Shown: one piece after another, positions 1 to 9,636 of the stretch
Numbering within the stretch: position 1 is the first letter of the stretch
How the letters are laid out: the number at the start of each line of letters is the position of its first letter
Assembly: GCA_033557465.1 (NCBI GenBank)
Contig: CM066031.1
Coordinates: forward strand, 1,070,162,444-1,070,226,443
Source of the DNA: Ichthyophis bannanicus
Taxonomy: Eukaryota > Chordata > Amphibia > Gymnophiona > Ichthyophiidae
Reading direction: 5' to 3'
Length of the DNA: 64,000 nt
The notes under the pieces: generated by a model
The model's input: only the letters and a program-made list of their open reading frames with translations
Database searches by the model: none
Told to the model about the DNA's origin: nothing
Translations under genes and position numbers: made by a program

Positions 1-128
1 CATAGCTATACAGGAAAACAATTACCCCTACCACACCCAAACATCAGCAGTACAAGGCCAGAGCTGAGTGTCGCCGCTCAACAGGCCATAACCCAAGTCT
101 TTTCCAGCACTGCCTCCAACGGCTGTCC
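1..128 (-). mobile_element. L1/Tx1 sequence downstream of ORF1
   Basis: This stretch follows the ORF1 stop of the minus-strand L1/Tx1 element and runs off the window edge. It should be the ORF1-ORF2 spacer or the start of ORF2. No open frame of note is visible here. Confidence 0.4.
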
Positions 129-1034
129 TCAACGCATTACTACAGCTTCCTGCTCCTCAATAAAGGCAAGGAGAAGCTGAGGGTCCTCAAAGGTCCATGT
201 CTGATTATGTAGAGTGACTCTAAGCCTGGCAAGAGAAAACAGTCCATATCGGGCTTGAAGGCTTTGTAGGCGAGGTCTTAAACGCCAGCAATTGCTTCCG
301 CCGATCCACTGTAGGTTTATTAAAGTCCGGAAAAAAGGCTATATTCAATCCCTCAAACTTCAACGGCGCCAAGGCTCTGGCCGCCGTCATAACTTGCACC
401 ACTTGCTGATGTCTCAACAGCCTTATGATGATAGGGCGCAGTCGCGACGAATGAGGGCCCTGTTGTGAAGGGACTCTGTGTGCCCTCTCAATCTCGAATG
501 GGCGATCAAAGGTGATCCGTAGTATCACAGGAATATTTTTACAAAGAAAGCCCATCAAGTCCCGTCCTTCTGCCCTTCAGGTATCCCAACTAGTCTGATG
601 TTATTCCGACGCGCCCTATTATTAAGGTCCTCAAGATTGCGCTCCAAGATAGAAATGCACTTGGAATTAGCAGCCACCTCCTTCAAGCGCTCCTCATGCA
701 CCTCTACCCTCGTAGAGAGCCCTTCCATCCTTTCAGAGAGCGTACTGAGCTGTACCTTCAGTTCTTTGAGCTTCGCCACGTCAGCCTGTACCCCGTTCAG
801 GGTTTCCCCATTCGCGGTGACCAGCTCCCGCACAGCCTTGATTTCAGCCAAAAGCTCTTGCAGGCCTTCCAAACTCTCCTTCGTGCCAGCGGCCTTCTGC
901 GGCGAAGGGGGATTGGGTTTCAACCGCTTGGTTCCCGCGTTCGCAGGTGAACTGAAATCCAGCCTGGAAGGTTTACTGTACCTCATACTGGTACTCTCGC
1001 TTCCACAAATACTCCAAATGAAGTATTTCTCCAC
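129..1034 (-). pseudogene. L1/Tx1 LINE ORF1 protein, frameshifted
   Basis: ORF1p is the nucleic-acid-binding chaperone that coats L1-type RNA. The N-terminal frame (555-1034) gives a basic, proline-rich start, then a long heptad-rich coiled coil with many E, L and K residues, then the RRM-entry motif LNNRARRNNIRLVGIPEG, which is diagnostic of L1/Tx1 ORF1. After a frame break near 555, the next frame (220-558) continues with FEIERAHRVP and a PIIIRLL core. A second frame change near 240 restores the C-terminal domain (ARLRVTLHNQTWTFEDPQ) to a stop at 129-131. The total is about 300 codons, close to family size. Two frame breaks make it a pseudogene. An open frame on the opposite strand (598-1128) is only its shadow. 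CpG-rich composition suggests a fairly young copy. Confidence 0.88.
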
Positions 1035-1135
1035 GGAGGGGCAGGATATCTTTCAGGATTCCGGGGAGGAAAAGATCAAGCAGCCATCTTGCACCGTCTC
1101 AGGCTCCGCCCCCTCTCGGAGATCGTAACTATGCT
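1035..1135 (-). mobile_element. L1/Tx1 5' leader, proximal part
   Basis: This is GC-rich leader just upstream of the ORF1 start. It is interrupted by a 340-bp insertion at 1150-1489 and seems to resume at 1504, since the 14 bases before the insertion are repeated exactly after it. Confidence 0.5.
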
Positions 1136-1149
1136 TTACCTGTGGGGCT

Positions 1150-1489
1150 TTTGACGGTTGTTGGAATTGTGGGTTGAAGAGCACTTGATACAGGGAATAT
1201 CTTCCCGAAACGTGCACGTCGTGCAAGGACTTCAAGGAACTTTGTTCAAGGACTTCAAGGAAATTTCATTGGACTGAGCTAAGTCTTTTACAACAATTTA
1301 GGATATTTTCTTGGTTAATAAAATGGATTGAGCCGCTTGGGAGCATTGGTTTAATTCTATGCTTTGCTGCGGTGATGTCTGACAAAAACTTTTTTTTATT
1401 ATAGATACATTTTTTGGGGGTATTGTTTGGTGATTCTTTCGTTTGGATTTATGTTTGTATCACTGAAGAGTGGATATTTTGTTTGACAG
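1150..1489 (+). mobile_element. Penelope-like 3' fragment with 14-bp target duplication
   Basis: The segment is bounded by a perfect 14-bp direct repeat, TTACCTGTGGGGCT, at 1136-1149 and 1490-1503, which reads as a target-site duplication. Inside lies a hammerhead-like motif (1181-1224) that is nearly the same as one beside a GIY-YIG endonuclease gene at 61.9-62.5 kb. I therefore assign it to the Penelope-like retroelements. It has no coding capacity and would be a strongly 5'-truncated copy. It lies in the leader of the flanking L1 and is therefore younger than that L1. Confidence 0.6.
1181..1224 (+). ncRNA. hammerhead-ribozyme-like fold
   Basis: Read 5' to 3': GCAC, TTGATACA, GGGAA-TATC-TTCCC, GAAA, CGTGCACG, TC, GTGC. 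GCAC and GTGC pair as stem I, GGGAA/TTCCC as stem II with a TATC loop, and CGTGCACG is self-complementary as a minimal stem III. GAAA and the UC cleavage dinucleotide sit where a hammerhead needs them. The first core strand departs from the canonical CUGANGA, so activity is uncertain. Hammerheads are known from Penelope-like elements, which agrees with the context. Confidence 0.55.
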
Positions 1490-1503
1490 TTACCTGTGGG
1501 GCT

Positions 1504-1767
1504 GGCACCATTGCTGCTGTTACCTTCTCTCTACGTATGGGGTAGATGGGTACCTCTTCTTAGTGCTCCTGCAATGGACAGAATATATTTTGGTCTGTTC
1601 TGCTTGCTAGAAAAACCTAGTTCCGGTTTGCTGCGGTATATTTAAAAAGGATGGGAGGAAGTAAGCTGTTCTATGTATTATTTGCTAGTGAGCCATGCTT
1701 ATGTGGATACAGTATATATATTTGTATATACAAATGCAGGGGACTGCATCAATTTTTATTTATTTTA
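1504..1767 (-). other. probable distal L1/Tx1 leader, otherwise unassigned
   Basis: This resumes after the target duplication at 1490-1503. I infer that it begins as L1 leader; the leader's outer boundary is not visible and no other feature is recognised. Confidence 0.3.
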
Positions 1768-1952
1768 GAGCAGGAGTTCCCAAACCTACCTGCCTCCAAG
1801 CCAGTCAAGTTTTCAGGATATGCACAATGAATATGTATGAGAAAGACTTGCATGCACTGCCCCCATTGTATGCAAATCTCTCTCATGCATATTCATTGTG
1901 GATATCCATAAAACCCGACTGCTGGGGAGGCCCCAGGACAGGTTTGGGTACC
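1768..1952. mobile_element. palindromic MITE, copy 1
   Basis: The two halves are inverted copies of each other. The left reads TTTTCAGGATATGCACAATG and the right CATTGTGGATATCC, each followed or preceded by ATGCAT or ATGCAAAT octamer-like words. Three further copies in the window (7962, 32297, 47978) have the same layout. There is no protein; an open frame across it (1695-2042) is incidental. It is a non-autonomous, presumably DNA-transposon-derived element. I see no certain target duplication. Confidence 0.75.
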
Positions 1953-2655
1953 TATTTTAGAGAGAGAATGTGTAATGAATGTCCATTAGTTATAGGTTTT
2001 ATTCTTAAAGACCATGAAAAGGTTGATGTGTTTCCATTTTGAATAAGTGGGAAACCTATAATTACTTATGAATACTGGCTGAGTCTACCTCAGATGGAAA
2101 ACTGTTGTCTATCCTGTTCATGTATTCTATAAAGAACCCTTTTATCCAATTTCCTCTTAGGAGCATGTTATTAAAGTGTATGATGGTAGAAAGCAGTGTG
2201 CGGTATTTGTAATAGTCTTGTGCTACCTTTGGTGGGCATGTACACAACCAAATACAGCACTGATTTGAAGCCTAACACAAGCTAGCGGCATGCACACATA
2301 ACATGGATGCACTTAACCCCACCCATTGAGATGGCTTTAAGGGCACCCGTGCTAGTTGCAGCACTGATTGTGAACACATGCCGTCAACCCTTGTGCTAAC
2401 CAGGCCATGCAAACAGCTCTGTGCTCCACCCCATCCCACCCATTTCCTTCCCCATTGCATACTAAGCAGATTGTGGTTTGTTTGGTGGGCTTGCTATCTG
2501 TTAGTGCAGCCCATTAGCATTCACTCAAGTGCACATTAGCACATAGTGCAATTTAATAAATATGCCCCTTCATCAGGCCAGCACAAAGGTATGAGGTGTC
2601 CTAGGCAAATCTCATTCCCAGCACTACCCCTGCTCCAGCCCCCAAGGCCCATTAC
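1953..2655. other. unassigned, AT-rich
   Basis: No element or exon is recognised. The stretch 2278-2570, with several GTGCTAA/TTAGCAC words and ending in a run like AATTTAATAAATATGCCCC, may be the remnant of another short inverted-repeat element. Confidence 0.25.
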
Positions 2656-2905
2656 TGCTGCCCCTTTCCAGTGGTGGCAATACATTTAAGAAGGCACAAT
2701 GACCCCAGAGTTACCTTCTCTTCTGGCACTGTGGTGCTGTTTGCACTTATGCCTTTTGTGCTCTGATTCCACTTCCTGTTAAAGGAAGTGTAATTGGGGG
2801 GGGGGGGGGGGAGGAAGAAGCACGAATAGCACCATCGTGCCGGAAGAGAATGTAACTCTGGAGTCATGGTGCCTTTTTTAATGTAATGCTGCCACTGCAC
2901 ACCCC
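2656..2905. repeat. fold-back (inverted repeat) element
   Basis: Arms of about 75 bases face each other. The left arm (about 2668-2745) runs from CCAGTGGTGGCAATACATTT to the GCACTGTGGTGCTG block. The right arm (about 2826-2902) contains AGCACCATCGTGCCGGAAGAG and GAGTCATGGTGCC in inverse order. A run of 16 G lies in the spacer (2796-2811). Identity between the arms is roughly 80 to 85 percent by eye. Confidence 0.55.
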
Positions 2906-3133
2906 AGAGAGGGTGGCAATGGGTGCCCTGTGACCGTTGGTTCTCCAGGCGACTCCCTAGTTCTGATGGTTGCACCAACCCTGCTCTTAATGTTGCATTG
3001 CCAGGTTCTCTTGCACATTGGATTGGCCAGAGATAGTCTGTTGTGTGACTTGTGTCATTGTATTCCAGTTCCAGAACACTGTTGAAAGTTCTAACATGAA
3101 TAAGAGAACAGAATGGATCCTGGAAACTTAAAA

Positions 3134-3258
3134 GGTTGACAATAAAGGCTGTTACATAACAATTATAATTTTGTTATTCTTCTGTAAGAGAAAGCACTGC
3201 AACCATATCTTTTTGCTGGACTTCGGCAATTGTTATGTAACAGCCTTTATTGTCAGCC
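3134..3258. repeat. short hairpin with 31-bp arms
   Basis: 3137-3164 and 3228-3255 are perfect 28-base inverted copies, extended outward to 31 bases with one mismatch. The spacer is 63 bases. It abuts the truncated L2 that starts near 3285. It may be the terminal inverted repeats of a tiny MITE or a foreign hairpin. Confidence 0.6.
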
Positions 3259-3284
3259 ATAATTATTGGGCCCGTACAGATGAT

Positions 3285-4292
3285 ACAAATGCATATAATT
3301 GTCAATTAATCACAAAAAAACCGAAGTAATGTATATCTCCAAAGAACCGAATTTTGACCCTCCCACATCAATAACACTATGTAACAACACTTACCAAACA
3401 AAAAAAGAAATAAAGTATCTAGGAGTCACATTTGACTGTGACCTAAAGATGGAAAAACACCTCCGAAAGACCAACAGAGCAGTTTTCCACAAGCTTAGAG
3501 TGCTCCAACCCATTCGGAATATTATTGATCCCCAAGACTTCAGAACAGTGGCCCAAGCACTCATCATGCCACATTTTGACTACTGCAACGCCATCCTACA
3601 AGGTTTACCTAAAAAAACCCTAAACATATTACAAATGGCACAAAATGTAGCTGCCAGGGTCATAATGAAGAAAAATCTAAGTGACCACATCACACCAGTA
3701 CTAATTCAATTACACTGGCTACCCATAACAGCTCGCACAAAATACAAAATACTAACAACCACCTTCAAACTCATCCACAACTTAGCACCTTCCTTCCTCA
3801 ACAACCTAGTAAGATTGCAACCTCCTACCCGAAACAGAAGAACCCACAATTCCAACATCCTTCACACTCCAACAGATATAAGATCTGCCAAAGCTAACAC
3901 CAGCCACAGGGCTTTCTCATATGCGGCGCCAACACTGTGGAACCAACTCCCACCAGAACTACGAGCTAGCAATGACCTTCTAGACTTCAGAAAGAAACTC
4001 AAAACGCACATTTTCCAATCACATTTCAACCTGAACTAAACCCACAGATGGAGCAGCCCCTGACCACTGTGTCCAAGAAGATTATCCTGTATATATGTAT
4101 TTATGTATATATGTAAATGAACTCCCCCATAGCTAAGAAGTGTTAACTCTGTATGATGTGCTTTTCTGACAATCTGTATGTAAACAAAATTTGTACCTGC
4201 CTTGATTCAGCAGTTTCACAATAGTAATCCTACCCGCTTCTGATCGCTGGAAGGAGCGGGCTACAAATGCTTGCTAAATAAATAAATAAATA
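3285..4292 (+). mobile_element. L2-clade LINE, 5'-truncated 3' end (L2-A)
   Basis: It contains the C-terminal part of ORF2, about 210 bases of 3' untranslated sequence and an (AATA)n tail (4276-4297), the usual end of L2 copies. The 5' truncation point lies after the catalytic YADD block, so no catalytic residues remain. Confidence 0.85.
3299..4039 (+). pseudogene. L2 reverse transcriptase, C-terminal 246 residues
   Basis: This open frame covers the thumb and C-terminal region of a jockey-group/L2 ORF2 protein. Landmarks are NHKKTEVM, IKYLGVTFD, FRTVAQALIMPHFDYCN, LHWLPITARTKYKI and, near the end, RAFSYAAPTLWNQLPPELR. These blocks are typical of L2 and its relatives. The frame has no stop for 246 codons, but it lacks the endonuclease and the catalytic palm and cannot act alone. 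The open frame over this length suggests a relatively recent insertion. Confidence 0.85.
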
Positions 4293-5383
4293 AATATCAA
4301 GTATAAGGAACTTACAGTCAACAGTAGTGCGATGATTTACCAGCTGTGATGCTGTTGTCTTCAAAAGTACCGTTGCAGCAGATGTGCAGGGTGCTGCAGG
4401 AGGGCAGCAGTCACTGGAATTATGGATTTGAATGCATGTGTGTGTGTGCATATTTATATACATATATAATTAAGAATAATCAGAAAGCATTACAGCAGGT
4501 GCTTTGTATCTTTCTATATATAGTGTACAGAGAGCATGTATAGATAGATATAGATATAAAACGCCTACTGTAATGCTTTCTGATTGCACTTAATTTGCTA
4601 TAATTTCATTATCTCTGAGTCTTATTGTTCCAATGCTGTGACTACATTTTGATTCTACATTAATGTCATGATCATCTGCCCAGTTCTGAAGACTCCCTGC
4701 GGCACAGCGTGTCCCTGACTGTGCTACTTCTGCCAATATGAATATTCACAATTAATTACATTTCTGAGTGGCAAGCTGTTGGTGATCAGTTCCTGCCCAT
4801 CCTGATAGGTCATTAGTGGGAATGTAATTCTATTTTCAAGCTGCGGTGTTTTTTCACTTTCCTCAGATTAGTATGCCATTACTGTTATTTTTATTGCTTC
4901 ACTCCCACAGTATGGAGCGTTGCAGAATCACAAAGCATACACACAGCAGTGCTCGCAGAAGGAGAGCAAGAGACACACACAGGGAGAGAAGCTGCAATGT
5001 AAATCGGCGCAGCACTAAGTGAAAAGAGGCAGCAGCAACCTCCCCGCCTCCCTCCAAACAACTGGTGGTAGGGGGCAAGGGAACAAGAAGCAATGAAGAG
5101 GAAAATGGACTTAAGAGAACCCTTCCCTCAGACTCAGTCATTCCATATTTCCTGGGTCTGTCCATCACCCTCTTGATGGTATTCTTGTGCAGATCAGTTT
5201 TTTTCTGTTTCTCTGAGGATTAAAAAAAATACATCCACTTTTATCATGATTACTGTCTGCTTCTTTAAAAGATATATTTGAGATCTCTCTTTATCTACCC
5301 ATGCTGTATACATCAGGACACCCTTGTTAGAGATTTCTGATGACAGACAACAGTGCCCTACATGAATAGGTTTACATTTCAGT
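4293..5383. other. unassigned; possible conserved non-coding sequence
   Basis: No repeat family is recognised. A short TAGATA run lies near 4540. The part 4570-4950 is AT-rich, apparently single-copy, and has homeodomain-like TAATT and TAATTA words. That is the look of a conserved non-coding element, but nothing here proves it. The minus-strand open frame at 4899-5168 has low-complexity composition and is not supported. Confidence 0.25.
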
Positions 5384-5452
5384 CAGGGACAGCCCATGGG
5401 GGATGCAGGACCCTGTGCAGAGACTCACTGTGGGTCCTTATTTGCATAAATC
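5384..5452 (+). repeat. extra, decayed left terminus of the composite element
   Basis: CAGGGACAGCCCATGGGGGA, then CCCTGTGCAGAGACT, then TTATTTGCATAAAT follow the same order as the left end of composite copy A, which begins 132 bases further on at 5516. It looks like an older partial copy or a tandem duplication of that terminus. Confidence 0.55.
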
Positions 5453-6539
5453 AATAGGAACTAAATAGGAGAGCATAGAAGTGGACCTGCCATGAAAAAC
5501 ACAGTTGCTCACAGGCAGGGGTGGCCCAAGGTGGGTGCGGGGCCATGTGTGGAGACTTGGTGCAGGGTCTCATTTGCATAAATATTTGTTTAATGTTAAT
5601 ATGCACTAACTTTTAGTAAACATGCCTCTTAATGAGTGTATGAATAAAGAAAGACTACCAGATTTCTACATTACTATACTCCAGTGCCAACCGCCAGGCA
5701 CATTAGGAAGTACTGCAAACATAGCCCATTTAGAACTCATAGCAAACCCACCGTATCATAACAGCACTACCAGGACTCTCAAAGCAACAAACCCTACCTA
5801 TCAAAAGGCAACGCTGCAAATATTAAACCAATACATCTCAGAGAATACCAATACATCTCCTACTAGGGAAAGAGAACAAGTGGCACTGTCAAATAGAAAC
5901 TACATAAATAGAATACCTCAGCTCGGTTACATCATCGGAACATAGACCATCACCAAAAAAAGAACAAGGGATCACAATTTAGAAATAGGAAGACAATAAT
6001 TAAACTGGGAACCCCAAATGCCAAACCTGGAATGTACAACACTGCAGAAATAAAACTATAAATTAATTTCCTCTTGTACTAAACAAAATGCAGACGTTAA
6101 AGATGCACATTTCCCAGAGCTGACATATTCCAGTTAATAAATTCAAAATAAAAAAGTATTTTTCTACCTTTTGTTGTTTGTGCATTTTATTTTTCAGTTG
6201 CAATTGCTCCAGTCACTTTCTTCTGGTTTCTTTTTGTCTTCTGCTAACTCTCCATTGTCTGCTGTCCATTTGTCCTTTTTCTAGCTTTTTTCCATTCTCT
6301 CTCTACATCTGCTTTAACATACTGATCTTTCCCCTTTTGCTCTTTCTTCCATCTCTTTATTTCTTTTTCATCCACTCAAATCTTACCCATCCATCCTTAA
6401 TCCCCACTTACTCTCCCAATACCCGGCCAATCGTAGATTTTTCTTCCCTCCCACACAAAATATTTTTCCCCTCTCCATTTCACTCTCCCAGCCCCATCCC
6501 ATGCTGGTCGTCCCCAACATCAGCTCCCTTCTAGTTCCA

Positions 6540-7340
6540 GCCCCACCCAGAATCTGCCCCCTTCTAGTTCTCCCATCAGCCCATTTCCAGTTCTAGCCCC
6601 CCATCAGCCCATCCAGTCCTAGCTCTCCCATCAGCCCATTTCCAGTCCTATCCTAGCTCCTCCATCAGTGCATTTCCAATAAACCTCCCCCCCATCAGCC
6701 CATTTCCAATCCTAGCCTCCAATCAGTCCATTTCCAATCCTAGCCCCCCATCAACCCATTTCCAGACCTATCCTAGACCCTCCATCAGCCCATTTCCTTT
6801 CCTATTCTAGCCCCTCCATCAGCCCATTTCGAATCCTAGCCCCCCCATCAGCCCATTTCCTATCCTAGCCCCTCCATCAGCCCATTTCCAATCCTAGCCC
6901 CCCATCAGCCCATTTCCAATCCTAGCCCCTCATCAGCCCATTTCCAGTCCTATCCTAGCCCCATCATCAGCCAATCTCCAGTCCTAGTTCCCCCTCCCTA
7001 TCAGCTATTTCCAGTCCTAGCTCCCCGTACTCAGCCCATTTCCAGTCCAAGCCCCCCCACTCAGCCATTTCCAGTCCAAGCCCCCTCCCCATCAGCTATT
7101 TCCAGTCCTAGCTCCCTCCACTCAGCCCATTTCCAATCCAAGCCCCTCTATGAGCCAATTTCCAGTCCTAGCTCCCCCCACAGCCCATTTCCATTCCAAG
7201 TCCCCCTCCCCATCAGCTATTTCCAGTTCAAGCCCCCCCTCCACTCAGCCCATTTCCAGTCCCCCCTCCACTCAGCCCATTTCCAGTCCTAGCTCCCCGC
7301 CCCCACAACCCATTTCCATTCCAAGACCCCCCCTCCCGAA
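6540..7340 (+). repeat. C-rich minisatellite of copy A
   Basis: Tandem degenerate units of about 27 to 40 bases are built on CAGCCCATTTCCAGTCCTAG followed by C-rich spacers. The opposite strand is G-rich. Open frames through it (for example 7150-7359) are low-complexity artefacts. Confidence 0.8.
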
Positions 7341-7363
7341 GAGCCCCACGGCTATTTAAAATG

Positions 7364-7619
7364 CTTTAGAGGGAGCCAGAGAGGCCCTGGCTCACCTCCA
7401 ACCGCTGCTGAAGTGAAGCACGTCTTTTTCCTTCACTTCGGCAGCTGTACTGAAGTTTAGAACGCTGCCACGCTGAAGTCAAAGGGGACGTCCTGTTTCC
7501 CGGCGCTCAGCGTGGGAGCGTTCTAAACTTCAGTACAGCTGCCGAAGTGAAGGAAAAAGACGCGCTTCACTTCGGCAGCTGTTAGAGGTGAGCCGCGGCC
7601 TCTCCGTCTCCCTCTAAAG
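7364..7619. repeat. 256-bp palindrome of copy A (hairpin type alpha)
   Basis: The outer arms begin CTTTAGAGGGAG and end CTCCCTCTAAAG. The inner arms contain TCCTTCACTTCGGCAGCTGT and its complement almost without mismatch. The centre lies near 7491. The same role in copies B and C is filled by a different palindrome. Confidence 0.8.
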
Positions 7620-7961
7620 CCGCCCTGCCTGCCGGTGTTCAAGTCAGGATGTTGTTGGTGCGGGGCCCTGTGCAAATAACATTCTTGCTCAATGGACAGG
7701 CCGGCCCTGCTTACGGGTATGGCCGGTCCTGATTTCAGTGGCTTTCCTTGTCCCCATTGCCTTGGACTGCTTACTATTTGTCTTTCCTTATGTGATGCTT
7801 CTCTTTACCCACAGGCTGTCTTTGAAGCTATCCCTATGGATTTTTCATGTAAATCCAATCCCTTGTTTATATCCCTTACTAAATAATTACTTTTTTTACC
7901 TTTTAGAAACAGCTGTAATTTAAGTTTGCATTTGCAGTGCATTCAAAGCTGAGAAAAGAGT

Positions 7962-8016
7962 AGAGCAGTGGTATTTACCCCTGCGAACAGGTCAGGTTTT
8001 CAGGATATTCCCAATG

Positions 8017-8082
<66 letters not shown>

Positions 8083-8195
8083 AGAGAGATCTGCATACAA
8101 TGGAGACTAGGAATGCAAATCTGTCTGATGCATATTCATTAGGGATAGCCTGAAAACCTGACCTATTCATGGCCTTCAAGGACTGGGAGTGAAGA
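7962..8195. mobile_element. palindromic MITE, copy 2, with (TA)n expansion
   Basis: It keeps the GGTTTTCAGGATATTCCCAA left arm and the ATGCATATTCATTAGGGATA right arm of the family. The left inner arm has been replaced by an (AT)n microsatellite at 8018-8079 that appears to have grown from its AATGAATAT word. The 61-codon open frame here is only the TA run. Confidence 0.7.
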
Positions 8196-9334
8196 CCAGT
8201 AGGTCTGGGACTATCATAGTTGCATATGATAATATCCCATGCCCACTTTTTGAATTAGTTGCAGTCTGAAAAGCTTTACCACCTCTGCTTTTGCAAGAAA
8301 GATTTGACTAGAATTATGGGAGTACATATCATTTAATATGCTGATTAATTTCATCTAAACTTCTCCATCGATTTATTTATATGTGACCCTCTTCTTACTC
8401 CTTGTGGAGCTACCCCAGGAACAGGTTAAGCATAGAGGTGTGCCTTCAGAGGTGGCAGCAATAATTACTTCTGCAGTGCCTGGGAATGGATTCTCGGAAG
8501 GGATCAGCTGATACTGGGAGGCCTAAGCCTTAAGGGAGCACTCTTTCTCCTCACTTCACTTCAGTCTTACCCAGGTTTTTGTTCTAACCCACAGAGGTGT
8601 ATTGAAAGTCCATAAAATCAAGAGCAGAAACAGCAGAAGGGTTGAATATAGACGTCCAAGGCTTCGGCAGTTATTCAGTACTAACCTGTGAAAAATCTGA
8701 AAGGGTTGATCAGAAAAGTATGTATGCAGTTAGCGATGGTGTCAACAATATAAATATATTTTTAAGGGGATCATTTTAGAAGACTTTTATGCAGTTTACA
8801 TGTGTGAATTCATCCATGTGCAAATGGCCATTTTAGAAAAGGCTCATTTTACATGTGAATGTGAATATCACATCAAAATTGCATGGCGGTATGGCCAGGG
8901 CGGGGCATAAATCTACAAAATGCACATGCAAGCCCAAAATTGCCCACTTCTGGATTTACACTTGCTCCCTGACATAAATAGGTATTTAAGTGATCCTTTT
9001 GCCAATTCCTTTTCAGGAGGGATTAAGGTCTCTCTATTTATATCCCCTCCAAATTCAAATGAGGTAAAAATAGAGTCCTCTGTATCTAATTAGCAGCCTC
9101 TTCATATCTAGGTTTGCAAAATGGTCAGATTCACCAGTAACTGCTGACATTTACATGTGCACGTTGTGAAGTACTTACACATGTAAATTGACAAGTTTCC
9201 TCCATCAACTTTTCCCACGTGAAATTGTGAAATGATTCCGCCCATTGCCCATGGATATATATCCCCTTGAATTCCTGCCCCTCATTCATATATTAGAAAA
9301 TGGCTTCCACTTTTAGCAGAGCTGTTTCTATAAT
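8196..9334. other. unassigned; weak fold-back in the middle
   Basis: Between about 8770 and 9240 the words CATTTTAGAA, TTTACATGTG and their complements recur in opposite orientation, resembling the ATTTTAGAAAGG-ended fold-back family seen at 39-40, 45-46 and 54-55 kb. Arms are too diverged to bound. No exon-like frame is seen. Confidence 0.3.
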
Positions 9335-9636
9335 TTTTTATTTATTTATTTATTTCCAGTCTCTTTTATACCGCGCTATTCAACATCAGCGGGGTTTACA
9401 ATAAAACATAGAACTACACATTTCCTTGGGTACTCTGTGTTTACAATGAACAGGGAATTAAAACTTGGATAACATGGGGTAACTATATACAATCTTGCAG
9501 CACAGTGTGGTTCACCTCATTGGTCTAGCCGTAGGCGTTTTGTGTTGTATCTGTGGATGGGGCTGCTACGGCAATGTCTATCGGGTAGTACAGGAGGAAC
9601 AGGTGGTGCTTCAAGGCTTTCCTAAACTGGAGTAGG

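Larger units (their letters stand above)
5516..7709 (+). mobile_element. hAT-like composite element, copy A
   Basis: The left end CAGGGGTGGCCC and right end GGCCGGCCCTG form short terminal inverted repeats. The flanks CTCACAGG (5508-5515) and CTTACGGG (7710-7717) look like an aged 8-bp target duplication with two transitions. In order inside: an octamer-rich terminus, an approximately 450-bp module, a polypyrimidine stretch, a C-rich minisatellite and a 256-bp palindrome. Termini match copy B; the internal module matches B and C; the palindrome is unlike theirs. No transposase is visible, so an autonomous relative must have moved it. The hAT assignment rests on the 8-bp duplications and CAG ends. 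Confidence 0.7.

Noticed and set aside
598..1128. A 176-codon plus-strand frame
   Set aside because: It is antisense to L1 ORF1, whose domain wording is unmistakable on the other strand.
1695..2042. A 115-codon frame across the first MITE
   Set aside because: It covers a palindromic repeat present in four diverged copies without frame conservation.
6540..7340. Regular repeats resembling a CRISPR array
   Set aside because: Units are degenerate, lack uniform spacers and lie within a eukaryotic transposon; they are a minisatellite.
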